From the NCBI RefSeq assembly GCF_000426885.1, contig NZ_KE384586.1, positions 7,186 through 42,721 of the forward strand: a stretch of 35,536 bases of DNA, read 5' to 3'. The notes beneath the pieces are model-generated. The model saw only the letters and a list, made by a program, of their open reading frames with translations, was not told where the DNA came from and did no database searches. Made by a program: the position numbers and the translations under genes. Positions 23,616-32,151 of this stretch are shown piece by piece. The stretch comes from Moraxella caprae DSM 19149 (GTDB lineage Bacteria > Pseudomonadota > Gammaproteobacteria > Pseudomonadales > Moraxellaceae). How positions within the stretch are numbered: the stretch's first letter is position 1; each line of letters starts with the position of its first letter.

Positions 23616-24563
23616 TCAATAATCAAACATCGCACTGATGGATTCTTCGTTGTTGATACGACGCAGGCTCTCAGCAATCATCGATGCGATGGTGACTTGA
23701 CGGATTTTTGAGCAGGCTTTGGCTTCGTCCGTCAAAGGAATGGTGTCAGTAACCACAATCTCATCTAGGGCGGAGCTTGAGATGTTGTCTAGTGCCTTGC
23801 CTGAGAGTACAGGGTGCGTGATGTAGCCGACCACACGTTTTGCCCCTTTGTCTTTTAGGGCTTGGGCGGCTTTGCACAGTGTGCCTGCGGTATCTACGAT
23901 GTCATCGACGATGATGCAGTCACGTCCTGACACGTCGCCGATGATGTGCATGACTTCGGATTCATTGGCTTTGGCACGGCGTTTGTCGATGATGGCAAGG
24001 TCAACATCACCCAGTGATTTGGCGACGGCTCTGGCTCGCACCACGCCACCGACATCAGGGGAGACGACCATGATGTTCTCATAATTTTTTTGTTTTAGGT
24101 CGCTAAGTAGCACGGGCGTGGCGTATAGGTTGTCCACGGGTACGTCAAAGAAACCTTGGATTTGGTCAGCGTGTAAATCCACCACCATCACACGGTCAAT
24201 GCCAGCGATGGACAGCATGTCCGCCACCACACGAGCCGAGATAGGCACACGAGCCGAACGGGGGCGACGGTCTTGGCGAGCATAGCCAAAATAAGGAATC
24301 ACGGCAGTGATACGTCCTGCACTAGAACGGCGTAGAGCGTCCGCCAGTAGCACCACTTCCATCAGATGGTCGTTGGTCGGGGCACAGGTCGGCTGGAGGA
24401 TAAAAACGTCTTTACCACGCACGTTCTCTTTAATCTCAACGGCAATTTCGCCATCAGAGAAGCGGGTAATATCAGACTTACTTAGGGGGATGTGAAGATG
24501 GTTGGCGACAGTTTGGGCAAGTTCAGGATTGGCACTTCCTGAAAAGACGGCCATATATGACAT
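23616..24563 (-). CDS. prs: Ribose-phosphate pyrophosphokinase
   Basis: Makes PRPP from ribose-5-phosphate and ATP, feeding purine, pyrimidine, histidine and tryptophan synthesis. The 315-residue protein has [11 protein letters not shown], the [10 protein letters not shown] segment, [26 protein letters not shown] and the PRPP loop [16 protein letters not shown] ribosome site (AGGAT) precedes the ATG. It has its own promoter after the tRNA-Gln terminator. In Pseudomonas rplY follows prs; here it does not. Confidence 0.98.
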   Translation of the reverse strand: MSYMAVFSGSANPELAQTVANHLHIPLSKSDITRFSDGEIAVEIKENVRGKDVFILQPTCAPTNDHLMEVVLLADALRRSSAGRITAVIPYFGYARQDRRPRSARVPISARVVADMLSIAGIDRVMVVDLHADQIQGFFDVPVDNLYATPVLLSDLKQKNYENIMVVSPDVGGVVRARAVAKSLGDVDLAIIDKRRAKANESEVMHIIGDVSGRDCIIVDDIVDTAGTLCKAAQALKDKGAKRVVGYITHPVLSGKALDNISSSALDEIVVTDTIPLTDEAKACSKIRQVTIASMIAESLRRINNEESISAMFDY

Positions 24564-24604
24564 GAAAAAATCCTATGGTTGGGATAGTGGGGATTAGCAA
24601 GATT

Positions 24605-24632
24605 ATTTTACCATTTTTTACCATCATTGCAA
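24605..24632 (-). promoter_or_regulatory. prs promoter
   Basis: Minus-strand TTGCAA (24627-24632) and TAAAAT (24605-24610) spaced 16 bp, about 40 bases before the ATG. A perfect palindrome GTGGTAAAATACCAC (24643-24657) lies just upstream and could be an operator. Confidence 0.55.
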
Positions 24633-24674
24633 AGACTCAAAAGTGGTAAAATACCACTGTACAAACAACAAACG

Positions 24675-24706
24675 TAAAAAAACCAGTCTTTCAACTGGCT
24701 TTTTTA
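24675..24706 (-). terminator. Terminator after the tRNA-Gln pair
   Basis: Minus-strand AGCCAGT TGAAAG ACTGGTT followed by a run of T; a clean intrinsic terminator 22 bases after the CCA end of the second tRNA. Confidence 0.88.
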
Positions 24707-24727
24707 CTCTTCTCAACCAAAAGAAGA

Positions 24728-24803
24728 TGGCAGAGGCGGCTGGACTCGAACCAACGGATGTCAGGATCAAAACCTGATGCCTTACCAACTTGGCGACGCC
24801 CCT
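24728..24803 (-). tRNA. tRNA-Gln (anticodon TTG), second of a tandem pair
   Basis: A 76-nt cloverleaf including encoded CCA: acceptor AGGGGCG/CGCCTCT with one G-U pair, anticodon stem TCAGG/CCTGA with loop TTTTGAT giving TTG, and T loop TTCGAGT. Identical in sequence to the copy at 24841-24916. Confidence 0.97.
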
Positions 24804-24840
24804 ATAAAGTGTGATAAATTTTTTAAAAATTTGCAAAAAA

Positions 24841-24916
24841 TGGCAGAGGCGGCTGGACTCGAACCAACGGATGTCAGGATCAAAACCTGATGCCTTACCA
24901 ACTTGGCGACGCCCCT
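24841..24916 (-). tRNA. tRNA-Gln (anticodon TTG), first of a tandem pair
   Basis: Same 76-nt sequence as the neighbouring copy, with encoded CCA and a 37-bp spacer between them. It is transcribed first from the promoter at 24930-24957. A tRNA-Gln between ispE and prs is also found in pseudomonads. Confidence 0.97.
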
Positions 24917-24929
24917 ATATAGGCGGACA

Positions 24930-24957
24930 ATTATACCGAAAAATTAAAATTATGCAA
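24930..24957 (-). promoter_or_regulatory. tRNA-Gln promoter
   Basis: Minus-strand TTGCAT (24952-24957) and TATAAT (24930-24935), 16-bp spacing; the predicted start lies a few bases before the mature tRNA. Confidence 0.75.
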
Positions 24958-25024
24958 GGGCTAATTTTTAAAATTTTAAAATAAATTGCTAAGTATTTGA
25001 AATTTATAAATTTAAAATGCCCAT

Positions 25025-25894
25025 TTAGTAAAGTCCCCGAGCAAAGAGTGCAGGACAGGGAGCGTTGTCTATCAAGCGGTTGATGGCGGTGTCATTGAGC
25101 TTATGGGGAATGGGCAAAAACACCGCCGAACCTGTACCACTCATGCGCACCTTGGTGCCAATCTTATGCTCTAAGTCACACAGATAGCCAAAGGCATGGG
25201 CGACTTTGGCAGAGCGTGCCAGTACCAGTGGGGTAAAGACGTTGGTAAATAAGGCATTATCGCCAAAGAAGTTGGCACCCGATAGGGCGTGATGGCTGTA
25301 CACAGGGCAGTCCCGTTTGAGCTCATCACAGCCGAACAGTGTGGCGGTGCTGACGTGTTCATCAGGCAGTAACACCAGATAGCCACAGTCGGGTAAGTCA
25401 ATGGCACTTAGTATCTCGCCAATGCCCGTGGCGATGGCGGAGGTTTTGTGAAAATGGGCAAAAATAAAAAACGGCACGTCCGCCCCAAGGCTTGTCCCAA
25501 TCTTGATAAGCTCATCGGCAGAGAGCCGAAGTCCCCACAGCTCGTTGATGGCGATGAGCGTGGTCGCACAGTTGGACGAACCTCCGCCCAGTCCTGCTCC
25601 TGTGGGGATGTGCTTTTCTAGGACGATTTGGACGGATGAGGCATAAGCAGGGTAGCGTTTGGCTAGGGTCTCGACCGCCCTGACGATAAGGTTATCATTG
25701 ATGTCGTCGGTCAGCTCATCTGCCCCCATCAAGGTCACAAGCTTTTGGCTCGTGGACGTGCGAAAAGAGAGCGTGTCGCCAAAATCAATGGCGGTAAAGA
25801 CGCTTTGCAGATGATGATAACCGTTGTTCGCCCTGCCAGTGATGTGTAAAAACAAGTTGAGTTTGGCAGGCGAGAATAAAGTAAGCTGACTCAT
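25025..25894 (-). CDS. ispE: 4-diphosphocytidyl-2-C-methyl-D-erythritol kinase
   Basis: GHMP kinase of the non-mevalonate isoprenoid pathway, phosphorylating CDP-methylerythritol in the cytosol. The 289-residue protein has the N-terminal SPAKLNLFLHITG with K11, the ATP loop PTGAGLGGGSSN (97-108), SLGADVPFF with D139, and the C-terminal MSGTGSAVF. It lies 4 bp after lolB on the same strand, so the two are co-transcribed, as in Pseudomonas. Confidence 0.97.
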   Translation of the reverse strand: MSQLTLFSPAKLNLFLHITGRANNGYHHLQSVFTAIDFGDTLSFRTSTSQKLVTLMGADELTDDINDNLIVRAVETLAKRYPAYASSVQIVLEKHIPTGAGLGGGSSNCATTLIAINELWGLRLSADELIKIGTSLGADVPFFIFAHFHKTSAIATGIGEILSAIDLPDCGYLVLLPDEHVSTATLFGCDELKRDCPVYSHHALSGANFFGDNALFTNVFTPLVLARSAKVAHAFGYLCDLEHKIGTKVRMSGTGSAVFLPIPHKLNDTAINRLIDNAPCPALFARGLY

Positions 25895-25898
25895 GATA

Positions 25899-26474
25899 TT
25901 AATTCGGATAAACGATGGTCATCACCACACGGTGTCCGTCGGTGTGATTGATGATAAGACGGCTTGGGCGCGGGCTGTTTTTGGGGTATTCAAAACTGGC
26001 TGTCCACTCATCATTGGTGCTTTGGGTGAGTCTGCCTTGTTCGTCCTGCTGACTGTCGGTGTCGCCTTGGGCGGTTTTGCCGACAATCCAGTGGGGCAGA
26101 TGACTGATGGGAGCGTGCCATCCTGTGGCTTTTTGGAGCAACTCTTCGGGGCTGTCTGCCTGTATCTCGCCCTTGTCGTTGGTGAGTGTGGCTTGCTGTC
26201 CGTCATAGCGGATTTGGGTTGCCCCCATGCCAAACGCCCCTGTTAGGTCAATGGCAAAGCGCTCATCTTCTTGTCCCCAGTTATAAAAAGCACTGCCTGC
26301 CTGTTTGCCGTTGGCGGTGTTTGTGGTAATACCGATTTTACCCGTGATGGCAAAGCGTAAGACATCATCATGAACCTGCTCGCTGATGACAGGGGTGGTC
26401 TTGGGCAGGGTTTGGCAGGCGGTGAGCGAGCCTGTGGCGACTAGGGTAAGGATAAGGGGGCGGATAAATTTCAT
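25899..26474 (-). CDS. lolB: Outer-membrane lipoprotein insertase LolB
   Basis: Receives lipoproteins from LolA and inserts them into the outer membrane. The 191-residue precursor has a signal peptide with lipobox LTAC (Cys20), then the LolB fold: RFAITGKIGI, GSAFYNWGQEDERFAIDLTGAFG, a long PEELLQKATGWHAPISHLPHWIVG helix-loop and a C-terminal LIINHTDGHRVVMTIVY. A ribosome site (AGGA) is present. It leads the lolB-ispE pair. Confidence 0.95.
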   Translation of the reverse strand: MKFIRPLILTLVATGSLTACQTLPKTTPVISEQVHDDVLRFAITGKIGITTNTANGKQAGSAFYNWGQEDERFAIDLTGAFGMGATQIRYDGQQATLTNDKGEIQADSPEELLQKATGWHAPISHLPHWIVGKTAQGDTDSQQDEQGRLTQSTNDEWTASFEYPKNSPRPSRLIINHTDGHRVVMTIVYPN

Positions 26475-26597
26475 GAGCTTCCTGATGATTAAATGGTAAA
26501 TAATGATGAGTAAAGAATTAATGAATAATGAGTGTCAAAGAGTTTTTAAAAGTTATTTAAAACAAAGATTGGGCTAAATACAAGATGTTACTTAATT

Positions 26598-26706
26598 CTC
26601 CACTTAAAATGGTAACTTATTGATTGTCCGATAATTATTTTTGGTGTTGTAGGGGTGAATCGTTCGCCCTTGATAAATCAATCATTTGTATAAAGTTGAG
26701 AATGGG
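26598..26706. repeat. Dispersed intergenic repeat, family 2, copy A
   Basis: About 109 bp: CTCCACTTAAA near the left end, TTATTGATTGTCC, ATTATTTTTGGTGTTGTAGGG, then TTTGTATAAAGTTGAGAAT at the right. It aligns along its length with 30697-30806 and the two ends are imperfect inverted repeats (CTC-ACTT / AAGTTGAG). No coding capacity. The remainder of the 26475-26865 spacer is AT-rich and shows nothing else. Confidence 0.75.
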
Positions 26707-26865
26707 GTATAAGTTGTCTTTTGCTTAAATGATGGTTAAAAAGATTTTTTAAAGTTGTTTAACAGTTGTTTAAGGGTTAATTTAATAAGGCATTGTCAAA
26801 TAAAAATACATGTTAAAATTTGGATATATAGGGCAAATCATTTATCCAAAAATCATTCCCAAACC

Positions 26866-28887
26866 CTAATATTCCTGCACTTCCTGTCCTGTCCGATTTT
26901 GTCCAAAGGCAAAGCGGTTTTGTAGGTCGGCAAGCAGGCGATCGACCTTATCAGACTCGCCAAGCCCTTGGTAGGCATGCAGTAGGGTTATGCCTGCGTT
27001 TAGGTCGGGGGCGACTTCATAGGGCATTTCTAGGTAGTCTAGCACCGCCCGGTAGTTGCCCTGTGATAGGGCGTGATTGCCAAGTACGATAAGAGCTTCA
27101 AGCTGTAACTGTGGGTCGTAATTGGGGTCGTCCGAGCTGATTTGGGCAAGGCTCATCGCCCCTTCGAGTGCTGATAGGTCGTTGGGGTTTTGGCTTAGGC
27201 GAAGTTTGATGTCAGCTAGACGATATGCAGGGTTCATGCGGTCAAGCTCCAAGAGCTTATCGATGGCAAAGCGTTTGTCATCATCGCTAAGCTCATTTTG
27301 CAAAAGCTGAAAACTGGCAAAGAGCAGGCGGTCATCATCGGGATATTCACGATTGGCGACGGTAAGCAGGTTTTGGGCTTCGGTTTTTTTGTCTTGACGT
27401 AGCAAAATCTCGGCATGAAGCAGATAGCTGTCAATGGCATAAATCTCAAAGTCATCACGCAGTCGCACCAAAGTAGCAATCGCTTTGTCCACGTCATCTT
27501 TGGCAAGATAGTAGCCGACCACTTTGGTGCGAGCGTCTAACACATGCTCGTAGTCTTTGACCTTTTCATAATGCTCTTTGGCAAGGGTAAGGTTGCCCGA
27601 GCGTTCGTAGCTGATGGCAAGGTAGTAATTGGCACGGCTATTAAAGGCAGGCACGTCAAGCAAGGGGGTCAAGACCGTACGGGCATTTTCATATTTGCCG
27701 ATGTCTAGCCCGACCAAGGCGGTCAGCAGGGCAACATCAGGGTCTTTGGTTTGACGGTTTGCCACTTGTAGTAAATCCCACGCCCGCCCAAGCTGACCCA
27801 TGTCTATCTCATGGCGAATTTCGTACAGATGTAGCTCTTTGATGGTGGGCAACTCCTTGACTTTTTGGCGGATAAACGCCCACATGGCGGACTCTTGTCT
27901 GCTCTCTTTTAGGATGTCGATTTTTAGGGTGATAAAGGCAAGGTTATCGGGTTCATCTTCTAGGGCTTTGTTGATGTAAGCCAAAGCAGGGGCGTAGTCT
28001 TGTAGGCGTAGCAAAAGACCTGCTCGCAGTACTGATAGCGATGGATTGTCGTCTTCCATGCTTTGTAAGGCGGTAAAAAGCTGTCGCTGTTCGTCAGGGT
28101 TCTGTGGAAAAATCCCTGTCAAAATCCCCGTCAAATCTGCCTTTTCATCATAATCCAAAATCATCGCCAACATGGTGCTGGCTTCATGATAGTCGCCTGC
28201 TTTTAGGGCAAGATGGGCGACATAGAACCACGCAGGGATATGCTCAGGGTTTTGGCGTTGCCATGCCCGAGCAAAGGCAAGCGACTGTTCGGGGGTCTCG
28301 TACTCGATGGACAGTGCCAACGCACGCTCAAAGACGGCTGTGGCATTGGCGGTAAAGCTCTCAGCTTTATAAATGGTCAAAGACTCACCAATCTGCCCTC
28401 TGTCCACGCCAAACTCAGCCGACAGCAGGGCGTACAAATCAGGATAGCCAAGCATGGGCGTGCTGTCGTGGGCGTTTAGGATGTCATCAAAGATGATGTC
28501 GGGGATGTCTACCGTGTCGGCATTGGGCAGGTAATCATCATCGGTGCCGTCATCGATATACTCGCCATGCTCTTCTATGTTAGGCTCATCAAGCTCATCG
28601 GGCGTAGATGGGGCGATAGGTGCAAAGGCAGGCTCTGCCGTCTGTGGCGTGCCTTCATCGCTGTCTTTATTGGTGTCTTGGGGTGGATTATCGCCAAGAC
28701 TGCGGTCATCATCATAAAAGGGTAGGAGAATTTTTAGCAATGAGTCAAAAACCCCTGCCTGTGCCGTGGACATGGTTTTCTCGGCAAGGGGCAGAAGTGC
28801 CAACACGCACAGCACTAGGATGAGACGTTTTTTATAAGTGGGCTTAGTTCTCTGATGAGACCGCTCAATATTTGGCGTTGCACTCAT
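26866..28887 (-). CDS. TPR-repeat protein upstream of lolB
   Basis: A 673-residue exported or membrane-anchored protein. The N-terminus has a hydrophobic segment (LILVLCVLALLPLAE) ahead of an AQA cleavage-like site. Residues about 60-130 are very acidic and proline-rich, and from about 180 to the end there are multiple tetratricopeptide-like helical pairs (for example ALAYINKALEDEPDNLAFI and ERSGNLTLAKEHYEKVKDY). TPR proteins act as scaffolds; a gene of this kind precedes lolB in pseudomonads, where its function is poorly defined. The ATG at 28887 is chosen because a promoter lies within 28915-28944, which makes the longer frame to 28944 unlikely. Confidence 0.88.
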   Translation of the reverse strand: MSATPNIERSHQRTKPTYKKRLILVLCVLALLPLAEKTMSTAQAGVFDSLLKILLPFYDDDRSLGDNPPQDTNKDSDEGTPQTAEPAFAPIAPSTPDELDEPNIEEHGEYIDDGTDDDYLPNADTVDIPDIIFDDILNAHDSTPMLGYPDLYALLSAEFGVDRGQIGESLTIYKAESFTANATAVFERALALSIEYETPEQSLAFARAWQRQNPEHIPAWFYVAHLALKAGDYHEASTMLAMILDYDEKADLTGILTGIFPQNPDEQRQLFTALQSMEDDNPSLSVLRAGLLLRLQDYAPALAYINKALEDEPDNLAFITLKIDILKESRQESAMWAFIRQKVKELPTIKELHLYEIRHEIDMGQLGRAWDLLQVANRQTKDPDVALLTALVGLDIGKYENARTVLTPLLDVPAFNSRANYYLAISYERSGNLTLAKEHYEKVKDYEHVLDARTKVVGYYLAKDDVDKAIATLVRLRDDFEIYAIDSYLLHAEILLRQDKKTEAQNLLTVANREYPDDDRLLFASFQLLQNELSDDDKRFAIDKLLELDRMNPAYRLADIKLRLSQNPNDLSALEGAMSLAQISSDDPNYDPQLQLEALIVLGNHALSQGNYRAVLDYLEMPYEVAPDLNAGITLLHAYQGLGESDKVDRLLADLQNRFAFGQNRTGQEVQEY

Positions 28888-28914
28888 GATAAAAATCGAT
28901 GGATAAAGTGCCTT

Positions 28915-28944
28915 ATTATAAGACGAAATGCCAAAAAGTTGCAA
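28915..28944 (-). promoter_or_regulatory. Promoter of the TPR gene
   Basis: Minus-strand TTGCAA (28939-28944) and TATAAT (28915-28920), 18-bp spacing, ending about 28 bases before the ATG at 28887. Confidence 0.65.
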
Positions 28945-29054
28945 TGTTTTGAAACAATTTTAATGTAAAAATTACCAAAAAACATTGGCACAAATTAAGT
29001 ATAGTCTAGCAATAAAATAAATCTGTACAATAATTCATCAATTTATATGCAGGC

Positions 29055-29087
29055 AAAAAAAGACCCACTGAAGGAGGGGCAGTGGGT
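29055..29087 (-). terminator. Strong intrinsic terminator downstream of the CapA-like gene
   Basis: On the minus strand ACCCACTG/CAGTGGGT form an 8-bp stem with a 10-base loop, followed by CTTTTTTTG. It lies about 290 bases after the capA-like stop, leaving a long 3' untranslated region. Confidence 0.8.
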
Positions 29088-29249
29088 TGAGGAAAGGGAT
29101 TGTGATTATTATTGTTATGTTATTCTAAATGGGGATGGGGTGGATTTTTTCAAGGATAAAAGAAGGAAAAAATGATAATTTTTAAAAAACTCATCATGTC
29201 AAAACCCATCATGAATATAATACACCCAACCAACTTGATATTTACCACG

Positions 29250-29370
29250 GGTTTGTAGGGGTTGGCTCCGCACACCCTTTGACGATATTACTATACAAGG
29301 CGTGTTCAACACGCCCCCACCAAAACCTGTGCCGAATATTAAGCCTGTTAGGGTCGTGATATGATTAATC
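29250..29370. repeat. Cluster of short palindromes
   Basis: Contains GGCGTGTTCAACACGCC (a 17-base palindrome), GTAGGGGTTGGCTCCGCACACC and CGTGATATGATTAATCACG. These resemble pieces of the dispersed repeats elsewhere in the window. The 28945-29375 spacer otherwise holds only the terminator at 29055-29087. Confidence 0.45.
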
Positions 29371-29375
29371 ACGCC

Positions 29376-30671
29376 TTATTTTGATGAGTGAGTAATCTTA
29401 TTATCACGAAATACCAAACCGCTATTAGGAAAATCAAGCTCGGTTAAGCGTTTTAATTCACCAAAGGCACGGTTGTTTTTATCTATCATTAGCCCATTTT
29501 CTTTGGTTTGATAAATGGACACCACATCTGCCGAGACAAATTTGCCGTCTGTTTGCATGGTTACATTAATAATGGGAGCAATGCCGTTAAGACCACGCAC
29601 ATTAAACGCCCCATAAGTGTTAAAATTACCCAAACTATATGCGATAAATCGGTCTTGATAAACTTCCACCGCTCGGGTAATATGAGGGCCATGCCCGATG
29701 ACAATATCCGCCCCCACATCGATGAGACTGTGGGAGAATTTATAAACATCGCCACGATTTTCATTTAGATACATCTCAGTCGTTTTGGGTACTCGGGTAT
29801 GCTCCGCCCCCTCTGCTCCGCCATGAAAAGAGACGATGACAATATCCACTTTCTTATCCAATTCCCTAACATAGCGTTTGGCGGTATCTAAATCATTGAT
29901 GGAGAGCGTACCGATGTTTGGGGCAAAGGCGACCATGCCATATTTTACGCCATTTTTGGTAAAGGTGGTGGTGGGTTTGGATAAAAGACCCGCATAATAA
30001 ATACCAGCATCGGCAAGCGTGGTTTTGGTGCTGTTACGCCCCACATCGCCAAAGTCGCCTGTGTGGTTATTGGCAAGACTTAACACATTAAACCCAGCAT
30101 CCTTGATGATTTTGGCGTAGCGGGTAGGCATACGAAAAGCATAGCAGGTCATGGCTTTGGGCTGACCTGTCTCAGGGTCGATGGCAGGCGTGTTGGGGCA
30201 TTTGGTGGCGTTACCATTATCTAGCAGTACCCCTTCTAAGTTGCCAAAGACCACATCGCCTTTTAGGTAGGGCTTGACATATTTAAAACTATCACGACCA
30301 TCATTGGGCGGTAAAAAGCCCACGTTGGGAAAGGACGACCCTATCATGATGTCGCCCACTGCCACGATATTGATAAGTCCGTCCTTGTTTGGGGTGGAGG
30401 TGTCATCGCCATGACCAAATAACAAATCATCATCGCTGATGATTATCTCATCACTGACGATGGTGTCACTGCCTTGATTGGGGTTGTATTCAAAGTCATC
30501 AACTTTGCGGGCGACATAGTTCACCACGTTATTTTTATAAGTTGTGGCGGTATAAGTCACCGTATCGCCAAAGTCGGCGATCTTTTGTGAAAAGTGCGTT
30601 TGGGTCTCGGCACTGCATGATCGGCATAGGATACCTACTGTCACAAAACACAGCAATGATAATCTTGTCAT
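29376..30671 (-). CDS. CapA family protein (poly-gamma-glutamate capsule synthesis-like)
   Basis: A 431-residue exported protein with a CapA-type metallophosphatase-like domain. The N-terminus has a hydrophobic signal sequence (LSLLCFVTVGILC). The domain starts near residue 95 with IVAVGDIMIGSSFPN, then GDVVFGNLEGVL, VLSLANNHTGDFG, IVSFHGGAE and IVIGHGPHITRAVEVY, the usual order of CapA motifs. Family members take part in polyglutamate or capsule production, but no capB or capC partners are nearby, so the role here is open. A strong ribosome site (AAGGAG) precedes the ATG. It is monocistronic. Confidence 0.88.
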   Translation of the reverse strand: MTRLSLLCFVTVGILCRSCSAETQTHFSQKIADFGDTVTYTATTYKNNVVNYVARKVDDFEYNPNQGSDTIVSDEIIISDDDLLFGHGDDTSTPNKDGLINIVAVGDIMIGSSFPNVGFLPPNDGRDSFKYVKPYLKGDVVFGNLEGVLLDNGNATKCPNTPAIDPETGQPKAMTCYAFRMPTRYAKIIKDAGFNVLSLANNHTGDFGDVGRNSTKTTLADAGIYYAGLLSKPTTTFTKNGVKYGMVAFAPNIGTLSINDLDTAKRYVRELDKKVDIVIVSFHGGAEGAEHTRVPKTTEMYLNENRGDVYKFSHSLIDVGADIVIGHGPHITRAVEVYQDRFIAYSLGNFNTYGAFNVRGLNGIAPIINVTMQTDGKFVSADVVSIYQTKENGLMIDKNNRAFGELKRLTELDFPNSGLVFRDNKITHSSK

Positions 30672-30696
30672 AAAAATTCTCCTTAATGCCTACTTC

Positions 30697-30806
30697 AATC
30701 TCAACTTAAAGTTACAAATTATTGATTTTCCAGTGATTATTTTTCGGGTTGTAGGGCAAATTGCAATTTGCCCTTTGATAAGTAAATCGCTTATATAAAG
30801 TTGAGA
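30697..30806. repeat. Dispersed intergenic repeat, family 2, copy B
   Basis: About 110 bp starting CTCAACTTAAAGTTAC and ending TTATATAAAGTTGAGAAT, aligned over its length with 26598-26706. The centre has the perfect hairpin AGGGCAAATTGCAATTTGCCCT. It lies in the 5' region of the CapA-like gene. Confidence 0.75.
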
Positions 30807-30834
30807 ATAGAGTTAATATCTGTAAAATACCATA

Positions 30835-32052
30835 TCACCCAAAACACACCGTCCCAAGAACCACTTCCTTATCCGCCCCTGTAACGCTTGGTAGGTTGGC
30901 AGGTTGCCCCAAGATGGTCTGACGAGCCAGCCACGCAAAACACACACTCTCCACCCAAGTGGGGTTAATGCCCACCACTTCGGTGGTGGCGATTTGCCAA
31001 GCGGGTAAATATACTTGCAAGCGTTCCAATAAATAGCCATTGTATGCCCCACCGCCACACACATATAAGTGATCGATTTGTTTACTAAATTTATCAATCT
31101 CACACCCTGCGGTCAAGGCGGTAAATTCGCATAAGGTGGCTTGTACATCTTGGGGAGAAGTGTCAAAGTTTGTTAAAATGCTGTCCAACCAGTCCAAATT
31201 AAACTCCTCTCTCCCTGTGGATTTTGGGGTGGTTTGGCTTAAAAATGGGTGTTTTAACAACTTATTTATCAAAGGCACGTCAATCTTACCGCCCCTTGCC
31301 CAGTCGCCATTTTTATCATAAGGTTGCCCCAAATGGCGAGCCGTCCAGCCGTCCATCAAGAGATTTGCCACACCCGTATCATAGCCGATGACTTCATCGT
31401 CCAAATTGGCATTTAGTACCGTGATGTTGGCAATCCCACCCAAATTTAAAACGACAACACCTCCAAGAAACATTGCCCTGTGAAAGGCGGGCACTAAGGG
31501 AGCTCCTTGACCGCCCACCGCCATATCTCGTCTGCGAAAATCTGACACCACCGTAATGCCCGTCCGCTCCGCCAAAACATTGGGGTCAAGAAGTTGTAGG
31601 CTAAATCGCCATTTGGGGCGGTGGCGGACGGTCTGTCCGTGTATGCCAATGGCGACCACTTCATCGGGCAAAATGCCAGCTTTTTCAAGGAGTTCTGTTA
31701 CCGCCTGAGCTGATAATTCCCCATAGAGCCGACTTGCCAAGCCCCAAAAGTCAAGCTCACTAAATTTTTCAAACTCGCCTTGTGCTAGGGCATTTGTGCC
31801 GTTTGGTGTGCAAAGGGCAGTTAGGATTTGATGGAGTTCTTTTGGGAAAGCCTTGCTGTGGGTGGCAACCAAGTCCACCTTTAAAAAACCGTCAGTATCA
31901 TCAAATTGGCACAGCACCACATCAAGGGCATCAAGGCTTGTACCGCTCATCATGCCGATATACAGTCCGTTTTGGCTGTCATCAATCAAGTCAAATTGGG
32001 GGTCGGTTTGGGCAGAAAGTTCGTCCAAAAAATCGTCAAAATTGGCGGTCAT
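30835..32052 (-). CDS. anmK: Anhydro-N-acetylmuramic acid kinase
   Basis: Phosphorylates and opens 1,6-anhydroMurNAc to MurNAc-6-phosphate in peptidoglycan recycling, downstream of AmpD. The 405-residue protein has the nucleotide-binding motif GMMSGTSLDALDVVL (33 onward), AIGIHGQTVRHRP, VVSDFRRRDMAVGGQGAPLVPAFH, NLGGIANITVL, GYDTGVANLLMDGW and CGGGAYNGYLLERL. About 28 residues precede the usual start, acidic and without a closer in-frame ATG, so this start is kept. It is divergent from tyrS with 99 bp between, where many gammaproteobacteria also place anmK next to tyrS. Confidence 0.96.
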   Translation of the reverse strand: MTANFDDFLDELSAQTDPQFDLIDDSQNGLYIGMMSGTSLDALDVVLCQFDDTDGFLKVDLVATHSKAFPKELHQILTALCTPNGTNALAQGEFEKFSELDFWGLASRLYGELSAQAVTELLEKAGILPDEVVAIGIHGQTVRHRPKWRFSLQLLDPNVLAERTGITVVSDFRRRDMAVGGQGAPLVPAFHRAMFLGGVVVLNLGGIANITVLNANLDDEVIGYDTGVANLLMDGWTARHLGQPYDKNGDWARGGKIDVPLINKLLKHPFLSQTTPKSTGREEFNLDWLDSILTNFDTSPQDVQATLCEFTALTAGCEIDKFSKQIDHLYVCGGGAYNGYLLERLQVYLPAWQIATTEVVGINPTWVESVCFAWLARQTILGQPANLPSVTGADKEVVLGTVCFG

Positions 32053-32113
32053 TGTTATTTTCCCAAGTAAAAACTGGGTTAAATTTTATCATATTTTTTG
32101 CTTAAAAAGCTGT

Positions 32114-32119
32114 TATAAT
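32114..32119 (+). promoter_or_regulatory. tyrS -10 box
   Basis: A perfect TATAAT 33 bases before the tyrS ATG; no convincing -35 at the right spacing. No T-box-like leader. Confidence 0.5.
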
Positions 32120-32151
32120 AGCAAAAATCCGTATTAAATAGGAATGCTCAA

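Noticed and set aside
24728-24916. Attachment site at the tRNA-Gln genes
   Set aside because: No integrase and no partial tRNA 3' copy nearby; the second copy is full-length with its own flanks.
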